Origin: Sinonovacula constricta
Taxonomy: Eukaryota; Mollusca; Bivalvia; Cardiida; Solecurtidae
Assembly: GCA_007844125.1 (NCBI GenBank)
Contig: CM017565.1
Location: 14,992,730 to 15,056,729, forward strand
Reading direction: 5' to 3'
DNA length: 64,000 nucleotides
Shown: positions 12,471 through 25,580 of the stretch, in pieces
Layout: every line of letters begins with the position of its first letter
Position numbering within the stretch: the first letter of the stretch is position 1
Position numbers and translations under genes: made by a program
Notes under the pieces: generated by a model
The model's input: only the letters and a program-made list of their open reading frames with translations
Databases searched by the model: none
What the model was told of the DNA's origin: nothing

Positions 12471-15400
12471 TTTTTCGAATACCCAATTCCCAGCCAGATA
12501 GGTATTCGGCTCTAGCTCGATATTCAAACTCTGCGTTTAAAAGTATTTTTACAGAAAATATTTCGAATACCCAATTCCCAGCCAGCTCGGTATTCAGGTC
12601 TAGCTCGATATTCAGAATCTGCGTTTAATTGTTTCTATAAGAATTTTTTTTCGAATACCCAATTCCCAGCCAGATAGGTATTCAGGTCTAGCTCGATATT
12701 CAAACTCTGAATACCTAATTCCCAGCCAGATAGGTATTCGGCTCTAGGTCGATATTCAAACTCTGCTTAAAAAGTTTCTATTAAATTTTTTTTTCGAATA
12801 CCCAATTCCCAGCCAGATAGGTATTCGGCTCTAGCTCGATATTCAAACTCTGCGTTTAAAAGTATTTTTACAGAAAATATTTCGAATACCCAATTCCCAG
12901 CCAGTTCGGTATTCAGGTCTAGCTCGATATTCAGAATCTGCGTTTAATTGTTTCTATAAAAAGTTTTTTTCGAATACCCAATTCCCAGCCAGATAGGTAT
13001 TCAGGTCTAGCTCGATATTCAAACTCTGCTTTAAAAGTTTCTATTAAAAAATATTTTGAATACCCAATTCCCAGCCAGATAGGTATTCGGCTCTAGGTCG
13101 ATATTCAAACTCTGCTTAAAAAGTTTCTATTAAATTTTTTTTTTCGAATACCTAATTCCCAGCCAGATAGGTATTCGGCTCTAGCTCGATATTCAAACTC
13201 TGCGTTTAAAAGTATTTTTACAGAAAATATTTCGAATACCCAATTCCCAGCCAGCTCGGTATTCAGGTCTAGCTCGATATTCAGAATCTGCGTTTAATTG
13301 TTTCTATAAGAAATTTTTTTCGAATACCCAATTCCCAGCCAGATAGGTATTCAGGTCTAGCTCGATATTTAAACTCTGCTTAAAAAGTTTCTATTAAAAA
13401 AGTATTTTGAATACCCAATTCCCAGCCAGATAGGTATTCGGCTCTAGGTCGATATTCAAACTCTGCTTAAAAAGTTTCTATTAAAAATTTTTTTTTCGAA
13501 TACCCAATTCCCAGCCAGATAGGTATTCGGCTCTAGCTCGATATTCAAACTCTGCGTTTAAAAGTATTTTTACAGAAAATATTTCGAATACCCAATTCCC
13601 AGCCAGCTCGGTATTCAGGTCTAGCTCGATATTCAGAATCTGCGTTTAATTGTTTCTATAAGAATTTTTTTTCGAATACCCAATTCCCAGCCAGATAGGT
13701 ATTCGGCTCTAGGTCGATATTCAAACTCTGCTTAAAAAGTTTCTATTAAAATTTTTTTTTCGAATACCCAATTCCCAGCCAGATAGGTATTCGGCTCTAG
13801 CTCGATATTCAAACTCTGCGTTTAAAAGTATTTTTACAGAAAATATTTCGAATACCCAATTCCCAGCCAGCTCGGTATTCAGGTCTAGCTCGATATTCAG
13901 AATCTGCGTTTAATTGTTTCTATAAGAAATTTTTTTCGAATACCCAATTCCCAGCCAGATAGGTATTCAGGTCTAGCTCGATATTCAAACTCTGCTTAAA
14001 AAGTTTCTATTAAAAAAAAATATTTTGAATACCCAACTCCCAGCCAGATAGGTATTCGGCTCTAGGTCGATATTCAAACTCTGCTTAAAAAGTTTCTATT
14101 AAATTTTTTTTTTCGAATACCCAATTCCCAGCCAGATAGGTATTCGGCTCTAGCTCGATATTCAAACTCTGCGTTTAAAAGTATTTTACAGAAAATATTT
14201 CGAATACCCAATTCCCAGCCAGCTCGGTATTCAGGTCTAGCTCGATATTCAGAATCTGCGTTTAATTGTTTCTATAAGAATTTTTTTTCGAATACCCAAT
14301 TCCCAGCCAGATAGGTATTCAGGTCTAGCTCGATATTCAAACTCTGAATACCTAATTCCCAGCCAGATAGGTATTCGGCTCTAGGTCGATATTCAAACTC
14401 TGCTTAAAAAGTTTCTATTAAAAAAATTTTTTCGAATACCCAATTCCCAGCCAGATAGGTATTCGGCTCTAGCTCGATATTCAAACTCTGCGTTTAAAAT
14501 TATTTTTACAGAAAATATTTCGAATACCCAATTCCCAGCCAGCTCGGTATTCAGGTCTAGCTCGATAGTCAGAATCTGCGTTTAATTGTTTCTATAAGAA
14601 TTTTTTTTCGAATACCCAATTCCCAGCCAGATAGGTATTCAGGTCTAGCTCGATATTCAAACTCTGCTTAAAAAGTTTCTATTAAAAAAGTATTTTGAAT
14701 ACCCAATTCCCAGCCAGATAGGTATTCGGCTCTAGGTCGATATTCAAACTCTGCTTAAAAAGTTTCTATTAAAAATTTTTTTTTCGAATACCCAATTCCC
14801 AGCCAGATAGGTATTCGGCTCTAGCTCGATATTCAAACTCTGCGTTTAAAAGTATTTTTTTCAGAAACTATTTCGAATACCCAATTCCCAGCCAGCTCGG
14901 TATTCAGGTCTAGCTCGATAGTCAGAATCTGCGTTTAATTGTTTCTATAAGAATTTTTTTTCGAATACCCAATTCCCAGCCAGATAGGTATTCAGGTCTA
15001 GCTCGATATTCAAACTCTGCTTAAAAAGTTTCTATTAAAAAAAAATATTTTGAATACCCAATTCCCAGCCAGATAGGTATTCGGCTCTAGGTCGATATTC
15101 AAATTCTGCGTTTAATAGTATTTTTACAGAAAATATTTCGAATACCCAATTCCCAGCCAGCTCGGTATTCAGGTCTAGCTCGATATTCAAACTCTGCGTT
15201 GAATTGTTCAAAAAATAAAAATATTTCGAATACCCAATTCCCAGCCAGCTCGGTATTCAGGTCTAGCTCGATATTCAGAATCTGCGTTTAATTGTTTCTA
15301 TAAGAATTTTTTTTCGAATACCCAATTCCCAGCCAGATAGGTATTCAGGTCTAGCTCGATATTCAAACTCTGCTTAAAAAATTTCTATTAAAAAAAAATA

Positions 15401-15930
15401 TTTTGAATACCCAATTCCCAGCCAGATAGGTATTCGGCTCTAGGTCGATATTCAAATTCTGCGTTTAATAGTATTTTTACAGAAAATATTTCGAATACCC
15501 AATTCCCAGCCAGCTCGGTATTCAGGTCTAGCTCGATATTCAAACTCTGCGTTGAATTGTTCAAAAAATAAAAATATTTTGAATACCCAATTCCCAGCCA
15601 GCTGGGTATTCATGTCTAGCTCGATATTCAAATCTGCTTTGAATAGTTTCTTTACAGAATGTATTTCGAATACCAAATTCCCAGCCAGATAGGTATTCAG
15701 GTCTAGCACGATATTCAAACTCTGCATTGATATTTCGAATACCCAATTCCTAGCCAGCTCGGAATACGACTGCAGCTCTATATTCAATACCCAATACCTA
15801 GCTAGCTGGGTATTCGGTTGTATCTAGGAATTCGCGAATACCCAATTCCTAGCTGGCTGGGTATTCGGTTGTTTCTGGATATTGAATACCCAATACCCAA
15901 TTCCCAATTCCCAGCCAACTTCACAAACCT
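12470..15930 (-). repeat. Right arm: inverted tandem monomers
   Basis: Reverse complement of the left-arm monomers. Anchors at the GCTCGG-type monomer (12565, 12884, 13234, 13586, 13850, 14202, 14522, 14875, 15140) are spaced 319, 350, 352, 264, 352, 320, 353 and 265 bp. These equal three or four 88-bp monomers, with or without one 32-bp linker deletion. The arm is about 1 kb longer than the left one. Confidence 0.95.
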
Positions 15931-15940
15931 CTATTTATGA
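15931..15940 (+). repeat. Target-site duplication, right of foldback element
   Basis: CTATTTATGA, identical to 9631-9640 and in the same orientation, directly abuts the element end CACAAACCT. Confidence 0.85.
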
Positions 15941-17660
<1,720 letters not shown>

Positions 17661-18518
17661 TGGTTTCCAACAATTTGAGGATAAAAATAATGGGCAAAAT
17701 TGTCGGATACCACATTGAATAAAATGAAGATGTAGACTTATTTCATACACTGTGTCCTCAGTCATATCAACTATTACATATCGTGTTTTTTTATCCATAT
17801 GCTATAAGCATGGTCTTGATTTTTGCTTGAATTTTTGTTTATTTTTGTGTAACATTGATAAGACATATAGACGAGAGGCCTATGTTTAACGAGCGATTGT
17901 TTCGGAAGTTTACGGACGGGCCTATGGGCGGAGCTTCGAATATGGCGCGGAACGTGTTAGGTTATATCTGTGTCAATGCGTACGTACAAATGTAGACAGC
18001 GCAGTGCAAAGACTGAAAGATGGTTTGGTTAACAGACATTCGTTTAAAATACATTGCCACTATGAATAATTCAACACATCAAATATTTCTTTTACGAGTT
18101 TCCCATTACATATTTACAATGCAAAGATGACAATCTTAAAATAAAAGTTTATGCATGAAATGTGAAAGTTTAAAAGTGAAAATGCAAGTCACACGACTGT
18201 CTAGTTACAAAGTTTCATATTTCCAATGTCGACTCCACATGTCCGGATTTTGTCGTTTTTACAGGTATCATAAATTCATTCCTGCAGCAAAACATCAATT
18301 CCCTTTGTGAATGAATTAGCATAGGTTAACTCCCTTGTTAATAAGACGTAAAACGATTATTTGATAATACCAGGCTTTGCGTGCCGCCATTGCATACTAT
18401 GCCATATACATGCGCCCTTATGTGAACAATCTGAATAATTGTAACAGGTCAACCATTTTCTTCCAACTGCAAATCTTCCGGTGACGAAAATGCAACCAGG
18501 AAAAAACGCCAGAAATTG

Positions 18519-18840
18519 TTAAAGGTGGCAAACGGCAGTTTAGATCTTTAAAATTATTTTAAAAAGCCCCGCATAATGATTATAGCCTACATCTTTGTGG
18601 AAAGTGGAGCATAATATCCGACGTGTCATGACAAACACATGCTTCCTACTTGATCCAAGCTGCACAATTTATTATTTTTAAATAAAGAAAACCATATGAC
18701 CACTTACTTTTAAGATCACTTCATATCATCACTGGTTAATTCGCTCTGAAGTCGATATCTATTTTAAGCAGCTATCTTTATCGTTGTAGTTCATTTTGTT
18801 TTGCTATTTTAAACCTTTTTCTTTTTCCATTTGGTCTGAA
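18519..18840 (+). repeat. MITE family M1, left-end copy
   Basis: Starts TTAAAGGTGGCAAACGGCAG. It retains the AGAAAACCATATGACCA-type and TCGCTCTGAAGTCGATATCT-type internal blocks of the full copy at 4427-4908. No right terminal repeat is found, so the copy is truncated or decayed. Confidence 0.6.
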
Positions 18841-19034
18841 CTTACGCGCACACCATGATACATTTTCCCACCAGGGTATTCATGCGACTCTGAGATTCTG
18901 CTGCCTTCATTGTGTTAGGATAACAAAACGAAACCTATCAGTCATGGGATATTATCCGGACACTGTGCAGACAATCTTATAAACACTGTGTGTTGATGAC
19001 CAAGTGTTAGCCAGGGAGCAGGAATGGATACAGG

Positions 19035-19210
19035 GGTCGGGGATGCATGCTTTTGAGTAAATTTTGTCTGTTGATTGATAGGGTCGAAGTTAGGTTCCCT
19101 AATTGTTTTTTTTTTGTATATCTAGTATTTACTGCGATTAAGTCGAATGAATCTTAATCCAATCCCCCGACCCCCACCACCACCAAAATTTTCTGGATCT
19201 GCCCCTGCCA
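19035..19210 (+). repeat. Dispersed repeat, paired with 5215-5390
   Basis: Same ordered blocks as 5215-5390 (GTCGAAGTTAGG, GTATATCTAGTATTTACT, CCACCACCACCAAAA, TCTGGATCTGCCCCTG). Diverged but clearly homologous by eye. Confidence 0.6.
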
Positions 19211-19500
19211 GGGAGATATTATCATCTGTATTTATTATCGATGAAATTGAAGCCTATATTTCTATTTGTTGGTTGATTATTCTGTTCACCAACAATATAT
19301 TTCAATTATTCCGTCCACTTGAAGAAGACATAATGTTGCCTTCACACTGTATAGCATGCTGTGAACACATGGCATAATGTCCCCCCCACCCCCCCACACA
19401 CATTATTCCATCACCAGGTCAATAAGTCATACATGTAACCTTATATTTTTGCCTCAGTGTCACCAATGGAGCTATATCAGAAACATTTTAAGGACTTTTG

Positions 19501-19578
19501 TGCGCTGTGGCCTGGGTTTGAACTCATGGCTTACCGTACCTGGATCCGGTGCTCTATCATTTGTGTTACCAGCTGCAG
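19501..19578 (-). repeat. tRNA-like SINE head, degraded
   Basis: On the minus strand it reads GGTAACACAAATGATAGAGC (A-box-like region), then ATGAGTTCAAACCCAGGCC with a B-box-like GAGTTCAAACCC. Spacing and a poor acceptor stem indicate a decayed SINE head and not a working tRNA gene. Confidence 0.5.
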
Positions 19579-20589
19579 TCGTGAACTTCTGAACCAGGAA
19601 CCATGATTTTATGCAAATTTACTGTTTATCAGAATAATTAGCTTATAGGTAAACAAATATTTGATTTTGTATGATTAAAATTTAATAAGGATTTTAAAAG
19701 AAATCAGCCTGTACACTTCCTGATGACCGTAGGTGAGAAAAGAACTCGCATAAATCCTGTCCTAAAGTTGTCTTTATTAGAGAGAATGAACGTTTTGTTA
19801 TTTTACGATTTGTACCGTCTAACAACGGAGGTAGAATCCAAACTGGTGTTTAATAAAATATAAGTTTATCCAGAAATTAGGTTCAAATTTAACCACAATG
19901 TGTACGGTATTGTTCAATTATTCAGTAGTGTCAACATATGCTGTTGATCCATTCTGGCTTTTACTCACTTTTAATGAAACAGATTTGTCACCTGTACTTA
20001 TCTTATATATTATATTTTTATCAGTACTTGTTCTAAGAAACGAAATGTATAAAACAGGAACACGTGCAATTGATGTTTATGGTTGGGTTATCTTGCGCTT
20101 TGATGGATTGATCAAAGTACGATAATGTAAGCATAAATACCAGATAAACATTTTAATCGCACCCATCAATCAATCTGTTTATAAGTTTGGCGGGGTGTAA
20201 ACCAATTCATTGAGAAAGCCTAACATGGCGTTCACTTGTAGAATCGGTTGTTTACATTTAACTGCGGGCGAAGCCCCCATGAATTGCCCGGTAGACCTGA
20301 CAGATGAAAATGTTTATTATTTTGTACAGGTAAAAATATCAGATCACAGCGAATTCTTTTTTTTCCAACTTTCCAACTTATTATACACTTATTTTAAACA
20401 ACATGCACGTGGTACAAAAGTTCAACTTGCAGCTTATAAGAGTTTGATTCTTAGACAACTATCATTAGAAAGTTTCTGCATATTATACTTCCATAACATT
20501 CGAATGAATATATGAAACTAAGGAAATCGAATACACAAGAAATGTACGTTCTCGGCAATATATATATCACCACACAGTTGAAAATTTCT

Positions 20590-20796
20590 GTTAACGGCTG
20601 CTACCTTTTAAAATTGCAAGTTACACTTTATTGTTGCAAGCTACACTGTTAGATGTGCAAAATGTGCAATACATGGTTCTCTTCTATGAAAACGGTTTCA
20701 CAGAACAGCTGCAATTTCCTGTTATTGCCTTCTCTACCACCATCCTCCAAAAATGCATTCCATAAGAGTCACCGCTCTCAAGAGCGGTGCCAAAAC
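20590..20796 (+). repeat. Dispersed repeat R4, copy 2
   Basis: TTGCAAGTTACACTTTATTG, CTATGAAAACGGTTTCACAG and CAGCTGCAATTTCCTGTTAT align with 62500-62700. It also carries a small perfect hairpin, ACCGCTCTC-AAGAGCGGT, close to its right end. Confidence 0.6.
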
Positions 20797-21452
20797 ATTC
20801 TATACATAGCGTGTGACGTCACTACGTTAAAGTCACCTCTATACTACGACTCGTAACTCACCAAAAATTTGAGATTTGTGCCTACATAAAAAATAGTTCC
20901 GCATAGGAAATACGTTCGATTATAATATTCATTAAATTAAGAAAAATGACTAAACAACCATATTCTAAGGCCTTATTCTATGTCCAGAAACTTTTTAAGT
21001 CTTGATATTTATAGATAAATGGAAAAAAATACGATGAGCAAGTTTTGCTACTTTCGCTTTCGTTAAACAGTAATATGTCAACAAGACAAAATGGATGATA
21101 AACTGCGTTGCGTCAACACACCGTTGCGTCAACACACGGTCAAAATGTAGTGACGTCACACGCTATGTATAGAATGGTGTGCACGTCGATCTACACCGAA
21201 TTTAATTGACAATATTACCAAAGTTCTGGACCGTTTACAAAATTTAGTTCAAAATGTTTGCATGAAACATATTTTAACTATTAGAATGTATAAAAAAATG
21301 CCAAAATAATCTTTTGTATACCTCTTCGTACTTGTTTTGTTCATTTTAGCAATCACTTCCATATTCATAACAGCCATGTTGAAGAACTACTTTACCCACA
21401 ATACACCGAGGGCATTCACACAGGTCATTTTGACCGTGTGTTGACGCAACGG
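20797..21452. mobile_element. Two interleaved inverted-repeat (MITE-like) elements
   Basis: A perfect 30-bp inverted pair (starting CATTCTATACATAGCGTGTG) lies at 20797-20826 and 21147-21176. A second perfect 27-bp inverted pair (starting CCGTTGCGTCAACACACGG) lies at 21121-21147 and 21426-21452. The right arm of the first begins on the last base of the left arm of the second, so the elements interleave. The tip GCGTTGCGTCAACACAC is also tandemly repeated just before 21121. A related but rearranged copy is at 31566-32106. No ORF of note. Confidence 0.8.
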
Positions 21453-21734
21453 TGCCAAAATACAAAATACTTTATCATAAGGGAGATAACACAATTCAAT
21501 CTTAAAGCATAGTTAGAGTTATGTACCCATATAAACGAAAAGACGGATTCTAACATGACTATAAATGATTACATTTTGGCAAACGATACTTTTATTTGTG
21601 ACTTTGACCAAAACTAATACATGCTTATTATTTTACTTTGAGTGCTACATTTATTGTTTATCTTGTAAGTATAATATTGATTTCAGATGAGTTGAACTGA
21701 AATACCTAAGTTCACAATTGCGACACAGTTATTA

Positions 21735-21845
21735 TCGGTTGAGGAATAACAGTGAGTGATGTCTGGATAGCACCACTTCGTAGGTCAGATGGAAGACCAC
21801 CCCCACAGGAAAGGTTTAGCCTGGCTAGGGCTCGAACTTAATCGG
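21735..21845 (-). repeat. SINE family 2 fragment
   Basis: Contains AGGTCAGATGGAAGACC and GGGCTCGAAC, matching the body and B-box region of family 2 copies at 5525 and 52155 in degraded form. Confidence 0.5.
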
Positions 21846-22305
21846 ACTTTTTTTTAAAACGTTTCTTAATGTGACCTATGCTACATTGCGTGTGGTGATG
21901 TATTTGCATAATGTCGAATAAAATACATATACACGTACATGCGTTTAATCCTATCTTTTTATGCGCAATTGGACTATTTTGCAATGAGGTTTTCTGTAAT
22001 TGGAATTAGATGAAACCATTCACACAACTTTAGTTCAGCTAATTTCACTTACCACACATGTTCCCGAGGCTTCAGTCCCGATTTTGAGAGAAATCGTTTG
22101 ATACAACATGGGGTGCATAATAATTTTATTTCAACATTGTGTTCACATTAAAGTTAGATTAATTTTACATTTTCCCATAATTTAAGAGATGCGTTGATGG
22201 CGGTCTTCTTGCAAGGAATCGCGAATAATTATGCTTGCGTTGAATACTTAGACTACTAAAGAGCTGCATGTTTTCAATAAATCCTGTTTTATTTAATTTT
22301 AATGA

Positions 22306-22560
22306 CTATTTGATGCCTTTTGAAGCAAATCCTTTACGGGTGAGTTTACTATAGAGCCAGCTTGCAAACGTGTCTCGTTGAGTAAATACAAGAAACATAT
22401 TTTGCTTAAGAGCATAACTCAGGTTTTTATGCAGAATTAGAATAATCTCTCCTTGTTTATTTTCCTCTTCTTTAGAACCACAGGACAACATGTCGTAGGC
22501 GCCTATCTTGCTACGGTTCGTCAAAACATTTTCAATCAAGTACGCCCGATTCACAACCAT
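22306..22560 (-). CDS. Unassigned small ORF with strong start context
   Basis: An 84-codon frame begins at an ATG in the near-ideal context AACCATGGTT (22560-22558) and ends TAG. Codon content looks mixed and protein-like (MVVNRAYLIENV.. ending ..RKGFASKGIK) and not low-complexity. About 12 bases after the stop, an AATAAA lies on the same strand (TTTATT on + at 22289-22294). I recognise no family, signal peptide or membrane segment. It could be a small gene, a terminal exon, a gene relic or chance. The in-frame TTG at 22584 is not taken as the start. Confidence 0.25.
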   Translation of the reverse strand: MVVNRAYLIENVLTNRSKIGAYDMLSCGSKEEENKQGEIILILHKNLSYALKQNMFLVFTQRDTFASWLYSKLTRKGFASKGIK

Positions 22561-22699
22561 GGTTCTTGATGTTCCGCAAAACAAATCAAGCGCGACTATC
22601 GGTCTGTCAAAGCTTTGTATGTATTAGTAAAACGCCCATATTTATTCAATCTACCCACAATTCATTCGTAAAAATTCTGGGCATGTGTTCTAATCGTGT

Positions 22700-23780
22700 T
22701 AAATAATCAGTTAATATGATGTATAAACTTCGAGTCAGTTTTTAATGGGAAGAGATTAGTAAATTTTAATGAATAATGAGGATTTGATTTAAAAAACGCA
22801 TAATGACAACCTAAGTTATTCATGTTGAAATACCGACTTCGCCCCAATATTATGTGGAACGCAGCGTGAATTAATAAATAGACGCACATTTAGTAGAGAT
22901 TAAAATGAATTAGACGGATTTCCTCGACGGCAGATTAAAATCGTACGTGTCTGTCAGGTCATGATGTTTACATTATGAACTATTAATTTGTTAAGAAAAA
23001 GTGAATAGATGTGATTTATGATGTCGCCATATAACAAAACAAACTGTACACCCTTTTACAATGGCTATTAATATATCATTCGTCAACACTAAAAGTTCCC
23101 GTCCACAAATCAATTTATTTTCACCGCTTTCTTTTGAATCGGTCATCTGGACGGGCTAATCACAGAAACTACAACGACTGTTAAACAAGACTAATGTAAA
23201 ATATTGTGTCGGTAACGCTTAAGGACAATCTTTCCTCAAAGGATGTCATTATTATCTGAAAAACTGAACAAGAACCAAAAAGAAAAGAAATCAAACGGTC
23301 GTATTAGGGTTAACGACTAATGAGTAAGCGATGTGTCTTCTATTGACGACAGTGACATTGTAGGATAAAGGCATTCGGGTAATGAAGGTCTGTCGTCAGA
23401 TTCCGTTTTCCGGCCATTTTTCTTATAGAGTGACTAAACCTGTTGATAAACATACTGTCAACTCATTTGAAGAGGTTGTTCAATTAGAGTCGGGTTTAAA
23501 CATGTAAATAGGACAAGATTAAAGACGACCACAAAATGAATTAATATCTTGCTCATAGCTTGTAATTTTCAGTCGATGTGAGAAACAGTTATTTGTAATG
23601 CTATGCACACAATTTGAGCAGATGAACAACCGCGAGGTTCCGCGTGTTTGTCCACTTCCATTTTGTTGAAAGATTTACCTTTGTTGAAAGATTTAACGGT
23701 ACATTTTGTATTCATGTTTTAATCAGGACCTTCTAACTTGTATCAAACCTTGTTTTATTTTTGTTAATTTAAACGCAATG
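22700..23780. other. Low-repeat intergenic block
   Basis: No repeat family seen elsewhere in the window and no exon is recognised. It has moderate complexity with scattered TAAT and CTAATG cores (for example around 23150-23500). It is a candidate for conservation testing, nothing more. Confidence 0.3.
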
Positions 23781-23789
23781 ACAAACATT

Positions 23790-24158
23790 TATGACTAGTA
23801 ACCCCTGCATAATTCCGCAAGTTGGTCTTTTCATTTGTTTTACTTTGTTGTTATGCTTGTGCTCTTTGGTGAGTATGTTGACTTTTCTGCCTTTCTTGTG
23901 ATACCCAGGTTAACCATCGTCAACAAACACTTCCATTATCTTTTTAAAGTAACAAATCTCTCTAAGTATTAAAATGGATGTTAAGCTTATATTTATGCAA
24001 AAGTAAGAAATGTCACTGTTGATTATTGCACCATCTACAAAGGAACAGGCGACAAAGTCCAAGAATTCCAACTAAATGGACCTACCTACTGTTTGGAATA
24101 CCTCGGATATTAACTAACAAGGGAGACAATTTCCATTTCATCAATGTTTCTCATTATT
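23790..24158 (-). repeat. Dispersed repeat R5 (~370 bp), copy 1
   Basis: Reverse complement of the copies at 51754-52130 and 59920-60293. Shared blocks include CAAGGGAGACAATTTCCATT, GGCGACAAAGTCCAAGAATT, TATTTATGCAAAAGTAA and GTGATACCCAGGTTAACCAT. The family ends are imperfect inverted repeats around ATTGTCTCCC, suggesting a short DNA transposon. Confidence 0.75.
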
Positions 24159-24651
24159 GGGCTATTAAGTCATATCATAAAAAGAAATAGCGTCTTTTGG
24201 CTTTATTCGAAATGAAATATAAACTGAACGTATTTATCTTATTTGTGCACAATGATTTCAAAGTGAAAATTGTGTTTTGTCCCAATGGTTGTATTCTTGC
24301 TTTTAACTTTTATTTTTGTCCTGGCATTTGTTAAGCGTAAATAGCATATATCTTCAGTATTATCTCCAATTAATTAAGTTTTATGTAAGGTTGATTACTT
24401 CCATTTCCATTTATTAAACATTAATTACGATAAAATAAAGTGAGCAGTCACTGGTGTCAATAAAATATCGTTAGCAATCTACAGAGGAGATTTTACAGCA
24501 ACGTAATAGAACTGCTGATGGATTATAAACCCCGAGACAATACATGAGCCGGTAACCGGGTTCTAAACTTTGGTGTATTTATTATTGCATCATGTTAAGT
24601 TTATCTGTTGTTCTTGTTTTTAAATATATGGTATCGGTGTAAGATAAAGCC

Positions 24652-24924
24652 TTAAAGGTTCCATACCGATAACACATATATCATGGTATTTTCTAAAAAT
24701 GCCGACTCCTTATGTCATTTTTTGTTTCATCAAATACACGTTAACCTGGATTGGGGGCATTGGGGCATACTTTCTGCAAAAAGTCAAACCTAACTCTAAC
24801 AATAGACGATTTTGAAGATTGCCATCAATAATCAGCATTTTGCGTGATCTTTTCAGGCAGCAATAATTTATTTGGTTATTTGAGGTAAAAAAATCAGGTT
24901 CAAACTGTCGGGAACTACCTTTAA
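24652..24924 (-). mobile_element. MITE family M1, short copy with both ends
   Basis: TTAAAGGTTCCATACCGATA at the left and CAAACTGTCGGGAACTACCT followed by TTTAA at the right, TTAA-bounded. The interior (ATCAGCATTTTGCGTGATCT) is the reverse complement of the 4427 copy's left half. At 273 bp it is an internally deleted derivative. Confidence 0.65.
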
Positions 24925-25289
24925 GGGATCAATGGCTAGTGAACAAGCTTATTGTTAATTATTTATACTCCTACATATGTTAGTGTTTAACAATTTCTCA
25001 ACACTTTAAGTGTTTTGATTATTTACTAAAACGAAGATACGTTGGAATGTTCAAAACAATAATGCATGTATATTTGGCATTACAAAAATACGACCTTGTT
25101 AAATAATATTGAGTAGTTATACGTGTGTATTTTTGTTACTTCAATAATAACTATCACATAAATAATACATATGACTAGATAGCTGTACCATACATGGTTT
25201 TATGATTGTATTCTTTTCTATGTGGACGCATAAGTCGTTTTGTATTATTAAAAAGTCCACGTTGTAATACGACAAAAGGAGGTCTAATA

Positions 25290-25580
25290 CTAGTTCAATC
25301 TCCAATTAATCATCAATTCTTGTACAAGTAAAAATTGTTTCTTTATAAGAGCATGTAAGGATGACACATAATAAAAAGAAAATAAATAAAATATAAATAT
25401 TAAAAAATTATGTCTGTTGCAATAATTATTATTATTGTTTGTGATTAAGCGTTTATGAAATATGTATTTCTCACATGATTTCACATTGTATACACATTGT
25501 TTTACCATGTTTGTTGACGAGAAACTATTGTAGTTTTAGTCAATAAAATTCTGCTCTGTTCTGTTATGTTAATCCGGGAA
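25290..25580 (+). repeat. Possible LINE 3' tail
   Basis: AT-rich sequence ending CAATAAAATTCTGCTCTGTT, i.e. a poly(A)-signal-like hexamer followed by TTCTG-type repeats. Similar TTCTG tails occur at 2095, 37879 (inverse) and 47663. I infer a non-LTR retrotransposon 3' end; no reverse transcriptase is visible. Confidence 0.35.

Larger units (their letters stand above)
9640..15930. mobile_element. Foldback-type transposon with tandem-repeat arms
   Basis: The element starts AGGTTTGTGAAGTTGGC and ends with the exact inverse, GCCAACTTCACAAACCT, immediately flanked by CTATTTATG on both sides. The left arm (9640-12100) and right arm (12470-15930) are mirror-image arrays of ~88-bp monomers around a 370-bp centre. 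Long inverted repeats made of tandem subrepeats plus 9-bp target duplications are the defining features of foldback elements (Drosophila FB); Mutator-like elements also duplicate about 9 bp. No transposase is encoded. The 111-codon frames at 9783-10118 (+) and 15452-15787 (-) are mirror copies of the same repeat units and are not counted as genes. The arms differ by about 1 kb in repeat number, while the outer ~450 bp are nearly identical. A private name is not assigned. Confidence 0.88.

Noticed and set aside
9743..15787. ORFs of 61-111 codons in the foldback arms
   Set aside because: They are mirror-image translations of the same repeat units with no known domain. Their persistence follows from repeat identity.
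9640..15930. CRISPR array or centromeric satellite
   Set aside because: The spacers between repeats are themselves repeated and the context is eukaryotic, so not CRISPR. The array is inverted about a unique centre and bounded by a target duplication, so it is a transposon and not a free satellite.
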